Part shown: positions 26,267 through 34,934 of the stretch, piece after piece
How positions within the stretch are numbered: the first letter of the stretch is position 1
Layout of the letters: every line of letters begins with the position of its first letter
DNA from: Bacillota bacterium
GTDB taxonomy: Bacteria > Bacillota > Clostridia > Lachnospirales > Lachnospiraceae
Reading direction: 5' to 3'
Length of the DNA stretch: 42,357 bases
NCBI GenBank assembly: GCA_023392995.1
Contig: JAEWMZ010000010.1
Coordinates: 1 to 42,357 of the forward strand
Notes under the pieces: model-generated
Database searches by the model: none
The model's input: the letters and a program-made list of their open reading frames with translations, nothing else
What the model was told of the DNA's origin: nothing
Position numbers and translations under genes: made by a program

Positions 26267-26848
26267 ATGGACAGAATAGTTTTTTTAGATAGAGATGGAA
26301 CCATTAATGTAGAAAAAAATTATCTGTTTCGTAAGGAGGATTTTCAGTTTATCCCAGGTGCCATAGAAGCGATACGATTATTGAACAGGAATAATTATAA
26401 GGTAATCGTTGTTACGAATCAGGCAGGTATTGCAAGAGGATATTATACTGAGGAGGATGTAATCAAACTTCATCAGTATATTAATACCGTTTTAAGTAAG
26501 TATGACGCATATATTGATTCGTTTTTCTATTGTCCGCATCATCCATCAAATGGAATAGGAGATTATAAAGTGGAGTGTCATTGCCGTAAACCAAATACAG
26601 GATTATTTCGGCAGTCGGAGGTTTTATACCAGGTTGATAAAGGTCGTTCATGGATGATTGGTGATAATATCAGTGATATACAAGCCGGATTGAATTATCA
26701 AATTAGAACAATTTTAGTATCAACAGGATATGGGCATAGCGTATATGATGAATTAAGTGGTAAGATTGGGGTGGAATATTATGCCATTGATATATTGGAT
26801 GCTGTAACATATATTCTGAAATCGGGTGATATTCAATTTAAAGAGTAA
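26267..26848 (+). CDS. gmhB: D-glycero-D-manno-heptose 1,7-bisphosphate 7-phosphatase
   Basis: This HAD-family phosphatase of 193 aa removes the 7-phosphate to give heptose 1-phosphate for HddC. It has the nucleophile motif IVFLDRDGTINV, VVTNQAGIARGYY, the zinc-binding loop CPHHPSNGIGDYKVECHCR with its Cys and His ligands, and the last acidic motif MIGDNISDIQAG. All these are hallmarks of GmhB. It starts nine bp after hddA and its stop lies just before the gmhA ribosome binding site. Confidence 0.94.
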   Translation: MDRIVFLDRDGTINVEKNYLFRKEDFQFIPGAIEAIRLLNRNNYKVIVVTNQAGIARGYYTEEDVIKLHQYINTVLSKYDAYIDSFFYCPHHPSNGIGDYKVECHCRKPNTGLFRQSEVLYQVDKGRSWMIGDNISDIQAGLNYQIRTILVSTGYGHSVYDELSGKIGVEYYAIDILDAVTYILKSGDIQFKE

Positions 26849-26863
26849 GTGAGGGAGATTATC

Positions 26864-27511
26864 ATGAGTTATCAAATCGTTGCAGAGATTCTTGATGATT
26901 TGGTTGATAGGTATCCTGTTTTAGTTAGGTGTAAAACAGATATTTGGCAGGCATATCAGATATTAGAGAAATGTTATCGTGGCAATAATAAGCTTTTGAT
27001 TGCCGGAAATGGTGGGAGTTCAGCAGATGCAGATCATATCGTCGGTGAATTAATGAAAGGGTTTAAACTACATAGGAAGATTCCGAGTAATGTGACAGAG
27101 CAGTTATTGAGATTAGATGAGAAAAGAGGGAGAAAATTATCGGATAACTTACAAGGAGCCTTACCAGCAATTGCTCTTCATAATCATACTGCATTAAGTA
27201 CAGCTTATTTAAATGATGTGGATGGTACATTAGCCTTTGCTCAGCAAGTTTATGGATACGGTGTAAAAGATGATGTATTGTTAGCAATCTCGACGTCAGG
27301 TAATTCGGAAAACGTTATTCAAAGTGCACTGGTTGCAAAAGTGAAAGGACTCAAAGTTATTGCATTGTCAGGGAAGAGTGGAGGATATTTAAAGGAGCTG
27401 GCTGAAGTTTCCATTGTTGTTGGCGAGGATGAAACTTACAAAATTCAAGAATTGCATTTACCGATTTACCATGCACTTTGCTTGATGCTTGAGTATACTT
27501 TTTTTGATTAA
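26864..27511 (+). CDS. gmhA: Sedoheptulose 7-phosphate isomerase
   Basis: GmhA, the first step of heptose nucleotide synthesis, converts D-sedoheptulose 7-phosphate to D-glycero-D-manno-heptose 7-phosphate. It is a SIS-domain protein of 215 aa with LLIAGNGGSSADADHIVGEL near residue 45, ISTSGNSENV in the phosphate-binding site, and a C-terminal His in LHLPIYHALC. I chose ATG 26864, which has GAGGGA upstream; a GTG at 26849 directly after the gmhB stop is in frame but has no site. With hddC, hddA and gmhB it completes the GDP-heptose route in four consecutive genes. Confidence 0.93.
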   Translation: MSYQIVAEILDDLVDRYPVLVRCKTDIWQAYQILEKCYRGNNKLLIAGNGGSSADADHIVGELMKGFKLHRKIPSNVTEQLLRLDEKRGRKLSDNLQGALPAIALHNHTALSTAYLNDVDGTLAFAQQVYGYGVKDDVLLAISTSGNSENVIQSALVAKVKGLKVIALSGKSGGYLKELAEVSIVVGEDETYKIQELHLPIYHALCLMLEYTFFD

Positions 27512-27986
27512 CAGCGACTTAATGAGGGGGATTATTTCTCTTGCGTCCATTCTATATTGTGCATATAGTAATTGGATAATGACAGAATTGCCTCATTTAT
27601 CCGTAGGTACAAATCAAACACTAAATGATTGAATCAGGCAACGGTCATCTGTGAAAATGGAATATATATGAATAAAAACTTTGGTTGGTTTATGAATTTT
27701 TTAACTGGGAACCTTTAAATGAAAAAAGTAAAAGATAAAGCTACGAAGGCTAAAAAGATTCGCTAAGCTATCATCATTACATAACTTTGACAAGCGATAT
27801 GCAGAGCTTATTAAATTTGAAAGTGGAATTGTAATCGTAACAAGTAATGTTATATTGAGTAGAAGACTATAATGTATTTATTTACATAATGTTCTGTTTG
27901 CAATGAATGTAAATGTTTGGTTAATGCTCAATATAAAATTACCTTGGTATGGTGCGAAATACGAATGAAAGATTAGGAATATGTGA
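27512..27986 (+). other. 475-bp gap with short frames and no clear gene
   Basis: Several short open stretches are present, such as a Lys-rich 15-codon frame near 27720 and a frame of about 35 codons near 27525-27630, but none has a good start and length. They may be decayed genes. It separates the heptose genes from the membrane protein and could hold an internal promoter, though I found no convincing one. Confidence 0.3.
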
Positions 27987-29828
27987 ATGAAAAAAATAAC
28001 AGATTATTTAAATCATAGGTATCAGTATTTGTTGGGAATAGCTTTGATATTTATATTTAACTATGTTTCAAATGCATGGATTAAGGTTGAATGTTTGTAT
28101 TTAGACGATTTAAGTATTTGGCAGGTATATCATAGTAATACAAGTATCGATTTTATTTTAAATACAGAAGCCGCAAAAATAAGACCGATTCTTAATATTA
28201 TATTACTAATTTGTTTTAAACTAGTGAGTAATAAATTCTTCTGGTTTGATTTTATTAATTTATCATATAGTTTTATTATTGCGATAATATTGTATTATAT
28301 TGCTTATAAACTTATAAAGAATAATTTAATTAGTATTTGTATTGGTTGTTTATTCACTATATCACATTTTTCTTATTATAACATATCACAAGTGTTTGGT
28401 ATAATGGAAGCAACAGCTTTGATTTTATCGATTCTAATGCTTTACAATCTTATACAATATTTCAATGAGAAAAAGCAATCGAATTATGTCATAGCAGTAA
28501 TTCTTTATTTTATTGTTCCATATGTTCACGAGCGATATATTATATTATTTCCAATTTTTTTCTTGGCTGAGTTATTTAGTATTATTATATCAAAAGATAC
28601 TAAAAAATATATTACAAGAAAAACGATTATGAATTTGATATATCCAATCTTAAATGTAATTTTATTCTTTTTAATACGCTTCTTATTCACAAAAGAACAG
28701 GTGTTGGCAGGTACGGGTGGGACAGCCATTAACAACACATTTAATATTAAGCAGATATTTATTTACTTTGGATCTGAAATTGCCTATTTATTTGGTATCA
28801 ATGCAGGTCCGACATACTTAAACGGAGTAGACTTATTTTCTACTTCATTTTATATTAATGTGATTATTGGAATAACAATAGTCAGTATACTTATTATTCT
28901 TATACAATTCATTATTATAATTATATCTGATAGAACAAACAGGGTAGAATACTTGTATAACACATTTATGTATTTGTCTTTTATTGCGCTATGTATTTTA
29001 TGTTCTAGTATCACGATTAGAGTTGAAATGAGATGGGTTTATGTTTCTTATACTGCTTTCCTGTTGTATTTAGGATACATGGTTAGTGTTATCTATAACT
29101 CAAAGAAAAGTAGACAGTTTTTTTTCTTTATTTTCATATTAATATTTATTGTTTCTATTCCTAGAGAGAATTACTACAAAATGAACTATAAAAATATATA
29201 TTACTGGAATACAATGAGTTATAGCAATTCATTGTACGAAAATACATACGCTAAATATGGAGAAAGTTTATGGGAGAAGCGTATAGTCATCTTAAATGAT
29301 ACCAGTGAAATGACACAGGAAATAGCTGAAGGATATTTTCAGCAGTTTAATTCAGGTCTTGACATGTCAACTATCGATTTACATGTCGTAAATACTACTC
29401 AAGAATTCAATGATCTTATCAATAATAATTCGATTATGTTAATAGAAAATAGTGAATGTCAATATAGTGATATCACTTCTTATGTATTGAATTCTGAATA
29501 TAGTGATGGTCAGATTCTGGAAAGAGATGGATATGATATGGATTACTGGGTTCTAAAAAATGCAGAATTCAGTATGTACACAAAAAGCGGAGATTTTATT
29601 CTTAAAATTAATAATATATTTGATCTAAATGCTGCGAATGTTGGAACGCTTTATATTAATAATACCGAATATTGTAACTATGATATGGGTGAAGCCTCAA
29701 TTACTATTCCAGTAAAAAGTATTCCAAATTCTATCGTAAAAATTCGATTGGACAATAATTTTTCTTATAAAAATGAACCAGATGTACGAGAACTTTGTTA
29801 TTTAATGGAGATTGTTAACGGTAACTAA
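27987..29828 (+). CDS. Large multi-pass membrane protein, possible GT-C glycosyltransferase
   Basis: The 613-aa protein has about ten or more hydrophobic segments in residues 14-400 and a hydrophilic, probably extracytoplasmic domain at about 405-613. An acidic pair in the first outer loop (LYLDDLSIWQVYHSN, near residue 38) resembles the catalytic Asp region of GT-C fold transferases, which use polyprenyl-phosphate sugars. It could transfer a sugar on the outer face, perhaps supplied by the GtrB/GtrA-like pair downstream, or be a polymerase-like protein. I cannot assign a family. The base composition is extremely AT-rich, even for this locus. Confidence 0.7.
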   Translation: MKKITDYLNHRYQYLLGIALIFIFNYVSNAWIKVECLYLDDLSIWQVYHSNTSIDFILNTEAAKIRPILNIILLICFKLVSNKFFWFDFINLSYSFIIAIILYYIAYKLIKNNLISICIGCLFTISHFSYYNISQVFGIMEATALILSILMLYNLIQYFNEKKQSNYVIAVILYFIVPYVHERYIILFPIFFLAELFSIIISKDTKKYITRKTIMNLIYPILNVILFFLIRFLFTKEQVLAGTGGTAINNTFNIKQIFIYFGSEIAYLFGINAGPTYLNGVDLFSTSFYINVIIGITIVSILIILIQFIIIIISDRTNRVEYLYNTFMYLSFIALCILCSSITIRVEMRWVYVSYTAFLLYLGYMVSVIYNSKKSRQFFFFIFILIFIVSIPRENYYKMNYKNIYYWNTMSYSNSLYENTYAKYGESLWEKRIVILNDTSEMTQEIAEGYFQQFNSGLDMSTIDLHVVNTTQEFNDLINNNSIMLIENSECQYSDITSYVLNSEYSDGQILERDGYDMDYWVLKNAEFSMYTKSGDFILKINNIFDLNAANVGTLYINNTEYCNYDMGEASITIPVKSIPNSIVKIRLDNNFSYKNEPDVRELCYLMEIVNGN

Positions 29829-29849
29829 AGACAAGAGAAGGGAGATTAT

Positions 29850-30626
29850 ATGAAAGTAGTAATTTTAGCAGGAGGATATGGAACAAGAATTAGTGAGGAG
29901 AGCCATCTGAAACCAAAGCCAATGATTGAAATAGGTGAAAAACCGATTTTATGGCATATAATGAAAGAATATTCGCATTTTGGATTTAATGAATTTATCA
30001 TATGCTGTGGCTATAAACAACATATTATCAAAGAGTATTTTGCAGATTATTATTTACATAATAGTGATATAACATTCGACTTTGGTAGTGAAAATAAGAT
30101 GATTATACATAATAATGTAGCTGAGCCTTGGAAAGTCACTTTAGTGGATACCGGATTGAATACAATGACTGGTGGCCGTATAAAAAGGGTAAAAGAATAT
30201 ATCGGAGATGAAACTTTCATGCTTACATATGGTGATGGTGTATCTGATATTAGAATTGATGAATTACTTCAGTATCATAAATCACATGGCAAAATTGCTA
30301 CGATGACTGCAGTTGCTATTGGTCAGCGCTTTGGAATCCTTGGAATGGAGGACGACACGATTAACTCTTTTCGTGAAAAATCTGATGATGACGGAGAGCG
30401 AATTAATGGTGGTTATATGGTTCTAAATTCACAGGTTTTTGACTTTGTTGAGGGAGATGATACTGTTTTTGAAAAGAAACCATTAGAATTATTGGCTAGT
30501 AGGGGTGAATTAAAGGCCTTTAAGCATGATGGATTTTGGCAGTGCATGGATACTCAGAGAGAAAAGCAGCAACTAGAGGATTTGTGGGGGACTGGAAAAG
30601 CTCCTTGGAAAGTGTGGGATAATTAA
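29850..30626 (+). CDS. rfbF: Glucose-1-phosphate cytidylyltransferase
   Basis: RfbF/DdhA makes CDP-glucose from glucose 1-phosphate and CTP, opening the CDP-3,6-dideoxyhexose pathway. The 258-aa protein has the signature ILAGGYGTRISEESHLKPKP, MIEIGEKPILWHIMKEYS, FMLTYGDGVSD at the metal site, and GFWQCMDTQREKQQLEDLW near the C-terminus, all typical of this subfamily rather than of RmlA. The ATG follows GAAGGGAGATTAT. Its TAA overlaps the rfbG ATG by one base (TAATG), so the two are translationally coupled. Confidence 0.95.
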   Translation: MKVVILAGGYGTRISEESHLKPKPMIEIGEKPILWHIMKEYSHFGFNEFIICCGYKQHIIKEYFADYYLHNSDITFDFGSENKMIIHNNVAEPWKVTLVDTGLNTMTGGRIKRVKEYIGDETFMLTYGDGVSDIRIDELLQYHKSHGKIATMTAVAIGQRFGILGMEDDTINSFREKSDDDGERINGGYMVLNSQVFDFVEGDDTVFEKKPLELLASRGELKAFKHDGFWQCMDTQREKQQLEDLWGTGKAPWKVWDN

Positions 30627-31675
30627 TGTTGGATTTGAATTTCTATAAAGGGAAAAAAGTACTTATTACAGGACATACAGGTTTCAAAGGTTCTTGGCTG
30701 TCCCAAATATTAATTATGGCAGGAGCAAACGTGACAGGATTTTCTTTACCCATACCAACTAAACCGAGCCTTTTTGAAGTAATTGGAATTGATCAGAAAA
30801 TGAACTCGGTTATCGGTGATATCAGAAATTTAGAAGACTTGTTAAAGACATTTTCACTTGTACAACCGGAGATGATTTTTCACCTCGCTGCGCAGCCTAT
30901 CGTTAGAGACAGCTACAAAGATCCTGTATATACTTATGAAACAAATGTTATGGGCACAGTCAATCTCCTAGAATGTGTAAGATTGAATCCATGTGTTAAG
31001 TCGGTTCTTAATGTGACAACAGATAAAGTATATAAAAATAACGAGTGGGAGTGGGGATATAGGGAAAATGAACCATTAGATGGATTTGATCCATATTCCA
31101 ATAGTAAGTCATGCTCTGAACTAGTAACACATTCATATAAGAATTCATTTTTTTGCGACGATTCAGTAAGAGTTTCTACAGCGAGAGCAGGTAATGTGAT
31201 TGGTGGAGGAGATTTTGCAAATGATCGTATCGTTCCTGATTGTGTTCGTGCGGCTGAAAAAGGAGAGACAATTATTGTACGAAATCCTCATTCTACAAGG
31301 CCTTACCAGCATGTTTTAGAGCCTCTTTATGCATATTTAATGATAGCTCAAATGCAGACAGAGGACAAAAAATATGAGGGATACTATAATGTTGGACCTG
31401 ATGATAAAGATTGCATAACAACTGGAACGCTGGTTGATTTGTTCTGTGAAAAGTGGGGTGAAGCACTTGCGTGGGAAGATCGCTATATGGGAGGACCTCA
31501 TGAAGCTAACTTTTTAAAGTTGGATTGTTCTAAATTGAAAGAAACATTCCAATGGCAACCGAGATGGAATGTTGAAACAGCAATTGAGAAAACCGTTGAA
31601 TGGTCAAAATGTTATTATAGTAATGGTAATGTAAATAGCCTTATGGAAAAGCAAATTAGTGATTTTTTCAAATAA
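30626..31675 (+). CDS. rfbG: CDP-glucose 4,6-dehydratase
   Basis: RfbG/DdhB converts CDP-glucose to CDP-4-keto-6-deoxyglucose with tightly bound NAD. It is a 349-aa extended SDR with KVLITGHTGFKGSWLSQIL, FHLAAQPIVRDSY, VTTDKVYKN, the Tyr-Lys pair in DPYSNSKSCSELV, and TARAGNVIGGGD, all characteristic of this enzyme. It overlaps rfbF by one base and rfbH begins 22 bp after it. Confidence 0.96.
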   Translation: MLDLNFYKGKKVLITGHTGFKGSWLSQILIMAGANVTGFSLPIPTKPSLFEVIGIDQKMNSVIGDIRNLEDLLKTFSLVQPEMIFHLAAQPIVRDSYKDPVYTYETNVMGTVNLLECVRLNPCVKSVLNVTTDKVYKNNEWEWGYRENEPLDGFDPYSNSKSCSELVTHSYKNSFFCDDSVRVSTARAGNVIGGGDFANDRIVPDCVRAAEKGETIIVRNPHSTRPYQHVLEPLYAYLMIAQMQTEDKKYEGYYNVGPDDKDCITTGTLVDLFCEKWGEALAWEDRYMGGPHEANFLKLDCSKLKETFQWQPRWNVETAIEKTVEWSKCYYSNGNVNSLMEKQISDFFK

Positions 31676-31697
31676 TATAAAAGATGAGGATGAATAT

Positions 31698-33041
31698 ATG
31701 TTGGATAATATGACAGAAAAACAGGCTAAAGATATAATATTAAGTTTGGTAGCAGAATATTGTGACAAATTTCACAAGAAGCCCCAATATAAGGTAGGAG
31801 ATAGAATTCCATATGCGTCTCGAGTTTATGATCATGATGAGATGGTGAACCTTGTAGACAGTTCTTTGGAATTCTGGCTTACAGCTGGTCGCTATGCTGA
31901 TGAATTTGAGAGGGAATTTGCTCAATATTTAAATATTAAATACTGCTCACTTGTAAATTCAGGCTCTTCTGCTAATCTACTTGCTTTTATGGCATTAACT
32001 TCTCCATTGCTCGGTGACAGAAGAATCAGAAGAGGTGATGAGATTATAACTGTAGCGGCAGGATTTCCTACTACAGTATCTTCAATCATTCAATATGGTG
32101 CAATTCCCGTATTTGTTGATGTTACAATACCCCAATATAATATTGACGTTACGCAATTAGAAGCAGCCATTTCTAATAAAACGAAGGCAGTCATGATAGC
32201 GCATACATTAGGTAATCCTTTTGATTTATATGCTGTAAAAAAATTCTGTGACAAGTACAATCTCTGGTTAGTTGAGGATAATTGTGATGCACTTGGCACA
32301 ACTTATACAATTGATGGTTTGGTAAGACAAACTGGAACAATTGGGGATATTGGCACATCTAGCTTTTATCCGCCTCATCATATGACAATGGGTGAAGGTG
32401 GAGCGGTTTATACCAATAATCCATTACTTAACAAGATTGTTAAGTCATTTAGAGACTGGGGTAGAGATTGCATATGTCCTTCAGGCAGAGATAATTTGTG
32501 TGGACACCGTTTTGATAAGCAATATGGTGAGTTGCCAATTGGGTATGATCATAAATATGTATATTCACACTTTGGATATAACTTAAAAGCCACAGAAATG
32601 CAAGCTGCAGTGGGCTGTGCTCAGCTTAAGAAATTTCCTACATTTGTTGATAGAAGGAGGGAAAATTTTGCTCGCCTTAAAATGGCTTTAATAGAGCTAG
32701 AAGATAAATTTATTCTTCCTGAACCATGCGAAAATTCTAACCCTAGCTGGTTTGGTTTTCTAATCACATGCAAAGAAGGAATAGATAAAAATGCTGTTGT
32801 ACAGTATCTTGAAAATAAAGGAATTCAAACTAGAATGCTTTTTGCAGGTAATATCGTTAAACAGCCATGTTTTGATGATATGAGAGGAACAGGACAAGGC
32901 TATCGAGTAATAGGTGATTTGGTGAATACCGAACGAATTATGAAAGATACATTTTGGATTGGAGTATATCCCGGTATGACCGATGAAATGATTGACTATA
33001 TGGCTGAAACAATTAAAGCGGCTACTTGGCAGAGACAATAG
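31698..33041 (+). CDS. rfbH: CDP-4-keto-6-deoxy-D-glucose 3-dehydrase (E1)
   Basis: RfbH/DdhC removes the C3 hydroxyl of CDP-4-keto-6-deoxyglucose with pyridoxamine phosphate and a [2Fe-2S] cluster. The 447-aa protein has the aminotransferase fold with the usual Lys replaced by His in SFYPPHHMTMGEGG (near residue 226), the mark of this dehydrase. CICPSGRDNLCGHRF near 257-272 holds cluster cysteines. The N-terminal IPYASRVYDHDEM and LVNSGSSANLLAF are also typical. ATG 31698 follows GATGAGGATGAATAT; an in-frame ATG at 31659 lies inside rfbG. The companion reductase E3 (DdhD/AscD) is not seen in the window. Confidence 0.96.
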   Translation: MLDNMTEKQAKDIILSLVAEYCDKFHKKPQYKVGDRIPYASRVYDHDEMVNLVDSSLEFWLTAGRYADEFEREFAQYLNIKYCSLVNSGSSANLLAFMALTSPLLGDRRIRRGDEIITVAAGFPTTVSSIIQYGAIPVFVDVTIPQYNIDVTQLEAAISNKTKAVMIAHTLGNPFDLYAVKKFCDKYNLWLVEDNCDALGTTYTIDGLVRQTGTIGDIGTSSFYPPHHMTMGEGGAVYTNNPLLNKIVKSFRDWGRDCICPSGRDNLCGHRFDKQYGELPIGYDHKYVYSHFGYNLKATEMQAAVGCAQLKKFPTFVDRRRENFARLKMALIELEDKFILPEPCENSNPSWFGFLITCKEGIDKNAVVQYLENKGIQTRMLFAGNIVKQPCFDDMRGTGQGYRVIGDLVNTERIMKDTFWIGVYPGMTDEMIDYMAETIKAATWQRQ

Positions 33042-33108
33042 AAATATGCTTACAATAATATCTCGCACATAGGGTTAAACATTTAATATAATTTAAGAGG
33101 TAATTAAT

Positions 33109-34065
33109 GTGAAAAAGATAAGTATCATGGTTCCATGTTATAATGAAGAAGAAAATGTAATTCCGCTTAGTGAAGCGATTATTAAAGAATTTACCGAGAA
33201 GCTTACTGAATATGATTATGAGATATTGTTTATTGATAATTGTTCACAAGATAAAACTCGCACTTTATTAACCTATTTATGTGAAAATAATAAAAAGATT
33301 AAAGCAATTTTTAATACAAAAAATTTTGGACAATTTAATTCGCCATACTATGGTTTAATTAATACTACCGGAGATTGTACAATTCCAATTTGTGCAGACT
33401 TTCAAGATCCTATTGAATTGATACCCACTTTTGTTCATGAATGGGAAAAAGGTTATAAGATTATATGTGGAATTAAAACTGCAAGTAAAGAAAGTAAAAT
33501 AAAGTATTTTTTAAGAAGTATTTATTATAAAACAATAAAAAAGTTTTCAGATATTGAACAAATAGAGCATTTTACTGGATTCGGATTATATGATAAAAGC
33601 TTTATAGATGTTCTAAGAAAGTTAGATGATCCTACTCCTTTTATTCGTGGGATTGTTGCTGAACTGGGGCCACAAAGAATAGATATTCAGTATGAGCAAC
33701 CAAAAAGACGTGCTGGTGTGACAAGTAATAATTGGTATCGGCTGTATGATGCTGCTATGTTAAGTTTTACCTCGTATACAAAAATTGGGCTCAGAATAGC
33801 CACAATTATTGGATTTTTAATGTCTGCGTTATCCTTATTAGTAGCGTTATATTATTTGATCATGAAACTGATAAACTGGGATAGTTTTCCAATAGGCATA
33901 GCTCCTATAATTATTGGAATATTCTTAATGGGATCAATGCAGTTATTCTTTATTGGTTTAGTTGGTGAATACATTATGGGAATGAATACCAGAATAATGA
34001 AACGCCCTTTAGTAGTAGAAGAGAAGCGTCTTAATTTTAATAATGAAAGTAATGGAGAGAATTAA
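33109..34065 (+). CDS. gtrB: GtrB/DPM1-like polyprenyl-phosphate glycosyltransferase
   Basis: This GT2 enzyme of 318 aa likely loads a sugar onto undecaprenyl phosphate at the inner membrane face. It has ISIMVPCYNEEENVIPLSEA, ILFIDNCSQDKT, the DXD-like CADFQDPIELIP near residue 103, and the family stretch GFGLYDKSFIDVLRKL. Two C-terminal transmembrane helices (about 225-250 and 260-290) anchor it. The start is GTG 33109, with AAGAGG eight bases upstream. It is paired with the GtrA-like gene, the usual partner in glucosylation of O-antigen or wall polymers. The sugar itself is not known. Confidence 0.88.
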   Translation: MKKISIMVPCYNEEENVIPLSEAIIKEFTEKLTEYDYEILFIDNCSQDKTRTLLTYLCENNKKIKAIFNTKNFGQFNSPYYGLINTTGDCTIPICADFQDPIELIPTFVHEWEKGYKIICGIKTASKESKIKYFLRSIYYKTIKKFSDIEQIEHFTGFGLYDKSFIDVLRKLDDPTPFIRGIVAELGPQRIDIQYEQPKRRAGVTSNNWYRLYDAAMLSFTSYTKIGLRIATIIGFLMSALSLLVALYYLIMKLINWDSFPIGIAPIIIGIFLMGSMQLFFIGLVGEYIMGMNTRIMKRPLVVEEKRLNFNNESNGEN

Positions 34066-34069
34066 TACT

Positions 34070-34501
34070 ATGAAGTTCTTTGAAAACATATATAAGGGAG
34101 ACAAAAAAGATTTAATAAAGTTATTTATACAATTTATTAAGTTTGGATTGGTTGGAATATCAAATACACTAATATCGTTATTTATCTATTATTTATGTAT
34201 ATTTTGTGGTGTAAATTATATTATGTCAAATACACTTGCATTTATAATCAGTGTTATTAACGCGTATTATTGGAATAATAGGTATGTATTTAAAAATGAT
34301 ATAGATATGATGAAAAGGTCAGTCATTAAATCCTTCATAAAGGTTTTCTCTTCGTATTCTTTTACTTTTGTTTTAGGAACTGTGCTTTTAATTTTGTGGG
34401 TACATATATTACATATTTCAGAACTGATAGCTCCGTTAATTAATTTATGTATTACAATACCATTAAATTTTTTATTGAATAAATTTTGGGCATTTCGGTA
34501 A
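34070..34501 (+). CDS. gtrA: GtrA-like membrane protein (probable lipid-linked sugar flippase)
   Basis: This 143-aa protein has four transmembrane helices and GtrA family features: LIQFIKFGLVGISNTLISLFI at the first helix, an internal NAYYWNNRYVFK loop, and a C-terminal NFLLNKFWAFR. Such proteins are thought to flip undecaprenyl-phosphate sugars to the outer face. I chose ATG 34070, with GGAGAG ten bases upstream; an ATG at 34043 would overlap gtrB further. It works with the preceding GT2, and the large membrane protein at 27987 could be the third, outer-face transferase of the set. Confidence 0.85.
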   Translation: MKFFENIYKGDKKDLIKLFIQFIKFGLVGISNTLISLFIYYLCIFCGVNYIMSNTLAFIISVINAYYWNNRYVFKNDIDMMKRSVIKSFIKVFSSYSFTFVLGTVLLILWVHILHISELIAPLINLCITIPLNFLLNKFWAFR

Positions 34502-34583
34502 TGAGTGGAATAATTGAGTTGATATTTTAAAAAGTCATTTTTATATAGCTCATATAAATTATAAAAAATGAAGGAGAATATGT

Positions 34584-34934
34584 ATGGGCAAGCGAATGCT
34601 TCTGGACTGCACTCTTCGTGATGGCGGTTATCTTAATGATTGGGAATTTGGCCTTGATACTATTACTAGTATTTTTGAACGTTTAGTTAGCTCGAGAGTT
34701 GATTTCATTGAAGTTGGATTTTTAGACGAACGTAGAATATTTGATTATAATAGGAGTATTATGCCGAATACTATATCCGTGGAAAATATTTATAGAAAAG
34801 TGGACAAGGGTGATGCAATCATTGTTGGTATGATTGATTATGGAACTTGCTCAGTTGGAAATATTCAATCCTGTATTGAAAGTTACTTTGATGGTATAAG
34901 AGTGATTTTCAAGAAAGCTTCCTGTATACTTTAA
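34584..34934 (+). pseudogene. Truncated DRE-TIM aldolase (N-terminal fragment)
   Basis: The first 111 residues match the start of the intact aldolase at 37685: both begin MGK, then LLDCTLRDGGY, then xNDW, and share VGMID and DGIRxIFKK. The frame then runs into five unrelated residues and a stop, about where IS-like DNA begins (near 34917). The HxH metal site and most of the TIM barrel are missing, so it cannot be an active aldolase. The ribosome binding site (AAGGAG) is intact, so a short peptide may still be made. The differences from the intact copy show that it is a diverged paralogue and not a recent exact duplicate. Confidence 0.85.
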
